DNA of 64,000 nucleotides, taken from the NCBI GenBank assembly GCA_900491605.1, contig UESW01004379.1:612318-676317 (forward strand). Direction: 5' to 3'. Below the pieces are notes generated by a model. The model was not told the origin of the DNA, did not search any database, and worked only from the letters and a program-made list of their open reading frames with translations. Origin of the DNA: Calamus simplicifolius (Eukaryota > Streptophyta > Magnoliopsida > Arecales > Arecaceae). Every line of letters starts with the position of its first letter. Position 1 is the first letter of the stretch. Shown here piece by piece: positions 57,543-64,000 of the stretch. A program made the position numbers and the translations under genes.

Positions 57543-58932
57543 TCATGAAAGCATGCCCACCGTCCGCTCTGTTGGAGTGTTGTCAACACCGACTTGAGTA
57601 GGTGGAGGCCCCATCAAAGGTGGAATAACTAGAGCTCCTTTCTTGATAAACTTTCCAAGGTGGCCCTGTTGAATGAGTTCTTCAATGGCTGCTTCAAATT
57701 GTGGCACTCGTCGGTGTCGTGACCGTAATCTCTGTGAAAACGACAATAGCGGCTCCGATCGCGGGCGACGCCTGCTCTAAGCAAGGGGGGGCGCCGGAGA
57801 TAAGGCTCACCTTCAATCTTCATAAGAATATGAGATCTCGGGGCAAGGAGAGGTGTATAGCTTCCTTCCTGAGCAGACAAGTTTTGGCGCTGATTATCTG
57901 GCCGGCGCGGGGGTTCAGGCTTCTTAGGAAGAAGTCTATTTGGTACATCTCGGACTAATTTTTTGCGGGCCACTATGTCAGCATTCCTCGGGTATGGTCA
58001 GCTTCATCAGCACGGATATACTTGTGCGCCCGATTCAGGAGTTCAGTATAAGAGCTAGGTGGTCTTTTATTTAAAGAATAAGTGAAGCGAGAGGGATGGA
58101 GCCCCCGCTTCAAGGCCAAAGTGGCCACATCATCATCCAAATGATATACCTCAAGGGCCGCTGCCTTGAACCGAGCTATGAAGTCTTTTAGCAACTCACC
58201 TTTCTTTTGTTGGATGGAGAAGAGACTGTCCGCTACTCGGAGGATTTTGCGGCAGGCATCGAACTACGCCAAAAAGGCCTTCTCCAACTGCTGAAAAGAG
58301 TCGATGCTGCATGGAGCAGCCTGATGTACCAGGCACGAGCGGCCTTCCGAGAGTAGCAGAAAAGGCGATGCATAATAAGGCATCAGTGGCTCCTTGAACT
58401 TGCATAAGGGATTTATAGCTTTCCAGATGGTCCAGTGGGTCTGTGGTACCATCATATGGGTCTAGCTGGGGAGACAGAACCAGCGAGGTATACGCTCCTC
58501 CATGACTCGGCAAGTAAGGGGGGCGAGTATCATATTCCACCCCCGAATGATCATGAAACTTTTGGCTAAGCTCCTCCAGGCGCCGGTTCTGCTCCTCCAA
58601 GTGTCTCTCCATCCGATCATTAATATCTTCACCTGCCGATTCGGATGATGAGGAGGTAGGATGACGATGCTGGTGATGGTATGAACCTCAGGGCTCATTC
58701 CCTCACCGGTGTTCACAACCACCAGAGAGGAGAGTAGGAGACCGAGACTTCTTGAGGCTTCCCTGGTGATGATGCATGGAAGGAACATGGTGATGGGGAC
58801 GCTCCTTCTGGGAGGACCTCCTGTGTGCTGATTGTTGACTAGCCGGAGTAGCAGCTTGCGGTGGTATAGAAAATCTGGCTTGTCGAGGTGCGGTGGCAGG
58901 TTGCTATTCCTGTAACTCACGGACCTCCCCAA
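57543..58932 (-). pseudogene. Gypsy/Tat gag
   Basis: Pieces in several minus frames: the start region (58932-58462), the capsid core with YDGTTDPLDHLESYKSLMQV, RFKAAALEVYHLDDDVATLA and TYSLNKRPPSSYTELLNRAH, and the knuckle YCRFHRDYGHDTDECHNLK at about 57690-57750. The last is the same type as in the truncated element at 22455. Frameshifts near 58380, 58195 and 57975 disrupt it. Confidence 0.88.
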
Positions 58933-59118
58933 TGAGGGCTTGGACTGCTGAGTGAGATTAACCAGCTGCTCATGCGTGGTGGCCGATACCGATGGTGATG
59001 AAGAAGTAGGAAGGTTGCTTCTAATGGATCCGTCCGAAGGTGATGCCCCCCAGTGGAGTTGGAAGAGGCTCCTGAATATGTGTTGGCTCCATCAAGGCAA
59101 GCCACGATTTCCCTTCAT

Positions 59119-59128
59119 GGTGCGCCAA
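59119..59128 (-). other. Primer-binding site of the large Tat element
   Basis: TTGGCGCACC on the minus strand, two bases inside the 5' LTR, identical to that of the deleted element at 32283-32292. Confidence 0.8.
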
Positions 59129-60501
59129 TCTGTTGATGCCTGGTCACTTTGAGCTGGCATCCTTGAGCGTCTGTTGTTACTTCAGGGAAGCACCAGGATC
59201 ATTCCTTCATCTCCAGAATCCTGCAAGAAGTCCCGTAACTAAAGATTTAGTTATAGGACCCTCCGACGCCCAAGTTAGCAACCAAGAATATATCGGTAGT
59301 CTTAGAAGAGAAAATGTATGTGTAAGAAGTGGGATGTTTCAGGCTCAAGGAAAAATCCCCTTTTTGTTTGCTCTTACCTCCTTTTTTATCAACCTCTCCC
59401 TTCGCTGAGGTCCGAATATCAGGACATGTCAGCACTCTTGCAGATAGAATGTCAGAGCTGGTCAGATTGGATTCATGTCCATTATACCGACAACATCAAT
59501 ATTTTTCTAGCAATAATCGGCTTTTAAGGCTCATTTAGCCAGAGTCATTAAATTCTATTGATGACTTTTTGGGCTTAATGGCTTTTCTGACTCGAAGTGA
59601 TTAATACTTTATGGCAGGTAATCGCCTTTTGATGCTTATTTAGCCAGTCATTAAATTTTGCTAATGACTTTTTGGCCTTAGTGGCTTTTCTAACTCGAAG
59701 TGATTGATACTTTATGGCAGGTAATCGCCTTTTGATGCTTATTTAGCCAGTCATTAAATTCTGCTAATGACTTTTTGGGCTCAGTGGCTTTTCTGACTCG
59801 AAGTGATTGATACTTTATGGCAGGTAATTGCCTTTTGATGCTTATTTAGCCAGAGTCATTAAATTATGCTAATGACTTTTTGGGCAGGGATCCTTGGAGG
59901 ATGATGTCAGAATCAAGTCTTTTATCTTGTCAAATCTGCGAGGTTCTGGAAAAACGACCTTCACCTTGGGGCTGGTTACCATCGAGGCCGCCTAGGTCCA
60001 GCCCTGGGGCCACCTAGGGGCCGGTTACTACCGAGGCCGCCTAGGACTAGTCCTGGAGCCGCCTAGGGGTTGGGTACTACCGAGGCCGCCTAGGACCGCC
60101 CTGGGGTCGCCTATGGGCCGAGTACTATCGGGGCCGCCTAGGGGCCGATTAATATCGAGGCCCTAGGATCAGCACTGGGGCGAGTACTATCAGCACCGGC
60201 AAGGACCAGCCATGGGGCTGCCTAGGGGATGGGTACTGTCGAGGCCGCCTAGGACCATCCCTGGGGCCGCCTAGGGGCCGATTAATATCAAGGCCGCCTA
60301 GGACCAGCCCTGGGGCCGCCTAGGGGCCGAGTACTATCTGGGCCGCCAAGGATCAGCCATGGGGCCGCCTAGAGGCTGGGTACTATCGAGACCGCTTAGA
60401 ATCAGCCTTGGGGCTGGTTAATATCGAGGCCGCCTAAGACCAGCCCGGGGCCCGCCTAGGGGCCAAGTACTATCGGGGCCGCCTAGGACCAGCCTTGGGG
60501 C

Positions 60502-62546
60502 TGAAGGAGAAATAAACTCTGAGGCATACATATTTTAAAATTTGATAACTATTATCAATGCGGAAACTAAAAGATTACATATTAAGCTATCTAATATGCA
60601 TCAAGATCATATCTTTGCCTTTTACTATAGGATCGTTTAATCTAAATTATGCATATAAATAAACACATCAAGATCATATCTTGATCTTCAAGATGAGAAG
60701 TCATACTACTTATCTTGAAGCCTGCCTTAAGATCTAGCGATCAAATCACTTACCTTAAGAATAGTAGGTAAATCCTTATTGCTCTGCAGTCGTTCAATCG
60801 TCCGACCTCTAGTATTGTCCACGCGAAGTCCCGAATGATCGGATTCCCAGGAGTGCTAGCTTGTGGAAAAATGACTTTCCTGATCTTGAATCCTTCCACT
60901 TGAATCTTCTCCCAATATCCACACCAGAATCACACCAGGATTTTCTATTCTAACTCTTTAGAAATTCAATCCATAACATTTCGTTGTTGTTCTTATCTGG
61001 TGAGGGATGTCTTCTATTTATAGTCTCATTTTAGCCAGCCCATTGAATTCTAACATTTAGAATCCCGCCGTTCGGTAAAAACCAAAGAGACGCGGCGTTT
61101 GGTTAATTCCGATGTTCGGTGAAAACCAAGGAGACGCGGCGTTTTGTTAATTCCAACGTTCGGTGAGAACCAAAGAGATGTAATTCTAACACTTAGAATT
61201 CCATCGCCTGGTTGATTCAAAGAGGCACATTTATTCCATATAAATTCTAACACTTTAGAATTCCAACGGAATCGTTTGGAGAAGATTAATGTTATATATT
61301 AAATTCTATATGTGAATTTAATCTCTCAGACTTTAGTTATCTCATCATGTGAGATAATTATGCGAGAGGTTTGGGTTCAGGTTTTGATTTAAGCTGATCT
61401 GAATTTATTGGACTGAACCTACATAGATCATGGTCCTAGCCAAATCAAATTTGGCTAGTCCTGAATCTATTTAAATCCAAATCAAGTCTAATTTCAAATC
61501 AATATTTGAAATTGACTAGTCCTTCTAATAGACTTAATCCAAATTGAATCTTATTCACTTGTACTTAACCCAATTGAGATAATTCAATCAATCAAATTAA
61601 TTAATTAAATCATGTACGATTCTCAATCGTTGATCAGCAAATAGATCATCCTAGGAAACTTCTATGCGTGTGACTCTCTAGGTTCGAACCTAAGCGGTAG
61701 CATAGAAATAACTTTCTATACTAATCGATGTGTCCATCTAGCAATGAAACCCGACGTCCAGATAGGTCGAAGAATTGCCAAGCAAATTCCAAGAACCATA
61801 AGAAACTGTTACCGTATAATTCATCCTTTTGACCATAAATGCTAAGGATTGCTTAAGAGCCTGTCAACTCTAAACAGCAAATCCATAAAGTGATTTCAAC
61901 TTTAGTGATCATGTGACTTTCACATGAAGTGCCTTGGCCAAGGTCTTGCTAAATTGAAACACAAGCATTTGTCCTTTTATTGGGATAGGTCAAATTCCAT
62001 CTTGATCCATAACTGACTACCACAAGTACTTGACTGCACCCAGTAACCTTTCGTAGCTGGATTAAAAATCCAGGTGGTCCGGTACCTAAGTACAATGAGT
62101 TGCTTACAAGTCACCGTTGTGATCTTTAGGTCTGAAGGATACTTATACATATCTTCTCGGATTAACTCTTGACAGCAGAGTATCCGGAAATGAGTCACGT
62201 TCGGTGAAATGTACTCCTACATTTTTACCTGTATATCATACCAGTGTCTATATACTCCTTGGTTAAGAAGACAACCAACAAATATGATATACAACGTCCT
62301 ATAATTGATAGTCTATGGCCCTTTCATAGTATATCATTTGGTTGCGAACTCTTTTGATGACCTTCATAGATAAATCCTCCTTTATCGTGAAGGAAGATCC
62401 AGAGGGCTTCATTACTATTAGGAGTTTTAAGAAGATGTTCTTGTAATGAATAAACTGCCAAATAACTTTTATTAATATATCAATTTATATGTAATTTACA
62501 TTAGCACAATCATCAAATGATTGACTTTAGGATACAATTCGCAACA
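60502..62546. mobile_element. Nested solo LTR (about 2 kb) with target duplication
   Basis: Begins TGAAGGAGAAATAAACTC, ends TACAATTCGCAACA, and is flanked by GGGGC on both sides (60497-60501 and 62547-62551), a perfect 5 bp duplication. It has no internal coding region, so it is a solo LTR, or a very large one of an unassigned element. The orientation is not settled; several near-identical pieces (AACCAAAGAGACGCGGCG and AACCAAGGAGACGCGGCG, 61080-61145) repeat inside it. Confidence 0.85.
61060..61185. repeat. Short tandem repeat, about 55 bp units
   Basis: Two to three units with TTCGGTGA/TAAAACCAA, GAGACGCGGCGTT and GTTAATTCC within the nested solo LTR. Confidence 0.75.
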
Positions 62547-62745
62547 GGGGCCGCCTAAGGGCCGAATACTATTGGGGCCGCTAAGTACTGCCCTGGGGCC
62601 GCCTAGGAGCTGGTTACTATCGGGGCCGCCTAGGACCAACCCTGGGCCGCTTTGGGGCCAAGTACTATCGGGGCTGCCTAGAACAGCCTTGGGACTGCCT
62701 AGGAGCCGAGTACTATTTACCACGTGGCTTTTACTAGCCGCATCA

Positions 62746-63382
62746 ATCTCTATTATCAAATTACACATGAAGGGACAATAATGAGTGGAATTAGTCAAGA
62801 TAATAACCACGACTTTCAACAAAATTTAACTCAAATATTATGTGGAATAATCAATAGTTGACTCTAAAACCTTGAGCTATAGGGAAACTTCAGGATTAAT
62901 TAGTAACTCAACATAGTATCAAAGCCAAGGTTCGTTGGAGTCATTGGTTAATACCTTCTCGAAGCTAAGTATTTACTTGATGGTCTTTGTTGTTATCTTT
63001 GCTCATTTCAGCCATTGTTATCTTTTACGTGCATGATTTGGGACCGCACGTGAGGAAAGTATTAAACCCGCTATACGTTGTTCATTCTTTCCCGATTAAC
63101 TCATGCTTTCAGGATTAATTGATCACTGACAACAACCAGCAGCAAGTCTTGGCTTGATGTTGGCAATCCCCAGTAAGTTGGCCTTTTACTCATTTTTATG
63201 AGTTAAAATCGCGGTTGTTCAAGAAACTCTCGCATCTCTTTTTCCACAAAAACTTCTTTAATCTAAGAGTAAGATATAAATATATATGCGTCTCTGCATT
63301 TATTCTAGTAAGAGATGAATAGTGATATGGCTGATCCTATGCCATTAGAATGAACGGCAAAATAGCGAAACTGACGGGAGCT
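62746..63382. other. Unassigned sequence, possible retroelement
   Basis: No gene recognised. CTCAACATAGTATCAAAGCC at 62908-62927 loosely resembles an LTR end with an initiator-tRNA primer site (TGGTATCAGAGC) but has two mismatches and I found no matching LTR pair. Confidence 0.3.
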
Positions 63383-63640
63383 ATCTCAACCCCCGAGACC
63401 CACCTTTCGGTCTCGGGGCACATGAATAGTATCTCAACCCCCGAGACCATCTCTCGGTCTCGGGCACATGAACAGTATCTCAACCCCCGAGACCCACTCT
63501 CGGTCTTGGGGCATATGAACAGTATCTCAACCCCCAAGACCTACCTCTCGGTCTCGGGGCGCATGGACAGTATATTAACCTCCGGGACCTCCTATTCAGT
63601 CTCAGGGCATACGAATGGCATCTCAATCCCCGGCGCATGG
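63383..63640. repeat. Tandem array of about 47 bp hairpin units
   Basis: Five full units and a partial one. Each starts ATCTCAACCCCCGAGACC and continues to GGTCTCGGGGCACATGAACAGT, so the CCCCGAGACC and GGTCTCGGGG arms can pair. The arms decay toward the right end. Confidence 0.9.
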
Positions 63641-64000
63641 TCAGGTTATTCTGGGTCACTTAGCGTGCTCACATAATCCACCGCACATCCGTGGCAGAAG
63701 GTGGACATACCTCATAACGGTGTATGATCCGTTGTATCTTTGTCACTGTGCATGGCCATACCCCGTTACGGTATGCGGATCATCACCTGCCCGTTTCAGC
63801 GGTACGTGCACCAGACGCTGCCTCAGACGCGAGACATATGTAAGGTCGTACTGATAGGTAACTCATGATGCACCCGGTGTGTATGATAACAGTACAGCTT
63901 GCCATCGTCGGCCCCGTATTTTGTCCGTTATTGAACTGGGCTCCTAAGAATCAGTGATCGTGGGAATAGAAGGGGGACATTCGAACAGGTATAAAAGCAC
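63641..64000 (+). promoter_or_regulatory. LTR-like region ending in a TATA box
   Basis: GC-moderate sequence with repeated short words (GTATGATCCGTTG..., CCGTTACGGTATGCGGATCA). At 63990-63996 it has TATAAAA in the context GGTATAAAAGC. A hairpin array upstream and a TATA box downstream suit the U3 end of an LTR that continues outside the window. Confidence 0.45.

Larger units (their letters stand above)
47298..62745 (-). mobile_element. Large Gypsy/Tat LTR retrotransposon, 15.4 kb
   Basis: LTRs at 47298-49173 (3') and 59131-62745 (5', enlarged by a nested insertion). The minus strand has TTGGCGCACC next to the 5' LTR. Gag, protease, RT, RNase H and integrase follow in Gypsy order down to about 53870. 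Then come a 137 bp tandem array and a spliced ORF on the opposite strand, an arrangement typical of Tat/Retand elements. The flanks ATCTT and ATCTC match at 4 of 5 bases. Pol is broken in many places. Confidence 0.93.
59131..62745 (-). repeat. 5' LTR of the large Tat element, interrupted
   Basis: From TGTTGATGCCTGGTCAC to CCGCATCA. It matches 47298-49173 in order, but its GC-rich array is split by the 2045 bp insertion at 60502-62546. Without this it is about 1.57 kb; the array is shorter than in the 3' LTR. Confidence 0.92.

Noticed and set aside
62908..62927. LTR end plus initiator-tRNA primer site
   Set aside because: Two mismatches to TGGTATCAGAGC and no LTR pair or pol nearby.
63383..63640. 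CRISPR-like repeat array
   Set aside because: Units are directly adjacent with no unique spacers, and the genome is that of a plant.

Overview
The window is nuclear DNA from a flowering plant, probably a monocot. Almost every base belongs to LTR retrotransposons, solo LTRs, small inverted-repeat elements and decayed LINE pieces. The species cannot be fixed from the sequence. The only two host genes I can support are a VQ-motif protein gene (37447-38226, minus) and the first exon of a Growth-Regulating Factor (GRF) gene (17883 down to 11295, minus), which a 6.3 kb Copia element has cut in two.

Layout. 1-1683: the tail of an unidentified plus-strand element that sits in an old Gypsy reverse transcriptase (1684-1888). 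1889-9758: a minus-strand Gypsy chromovirus with 2.1 kb LTRs and a largely dead interior. 10158-10762: a probable small CACTA-type element containing a hAT-like MITE. 11295-11331 and 17673-17883: the two halves of GRF exon 1, separated by a Copia element (11332-17672). 18351-20589: a solo LTR of the same family as the element at 1889-9758, with a perfect target-site duplication. 21120-24991: a truncated minus-strand Gypsy/Tat element (RT, protease, gag, 5' LTR). 25760-26083: a Harbinger-type MITE. 26590-27050 and 39330-39770: LINE remnants. 28532-29727: a plus-strand solo LTR with a target-site duplication. 29921-33246: a short, deleted Tat-like element. 37447-38820: the VQ gene and its promoter. 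40197-40938 and 45341-45956: two inverted-repeat elements. 47298-62745: a 15.4 kb minus-strand Gypsy/Tat element with its own antisense gene; a 2 kb solo LTR is nested in its 5' LTR. 62746-64000: the start of a further LTR-like repeat with a hairpin array and a TATA box.

How the parts fit. The window records successive nested insertions, several of which can be ordered by target-site duplications. The most informative biology is the Copia insertion that split the GRF exon, and the antisense, intron-containing ORF of the large Tat element, read on the plus strand between pol and the 3' LTR. Both host genes carry single-base disruptions in short homopolymers, which suggests that some frameshifts here may be sequencing or assembly errors rather than true mutations. 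I found no rRNA, convincing tRNA, or CRISPR array. No wholly new system stands out; the nearest to one is the multi-exon antisense ORF, whose type is known from Tat-lineage elements.
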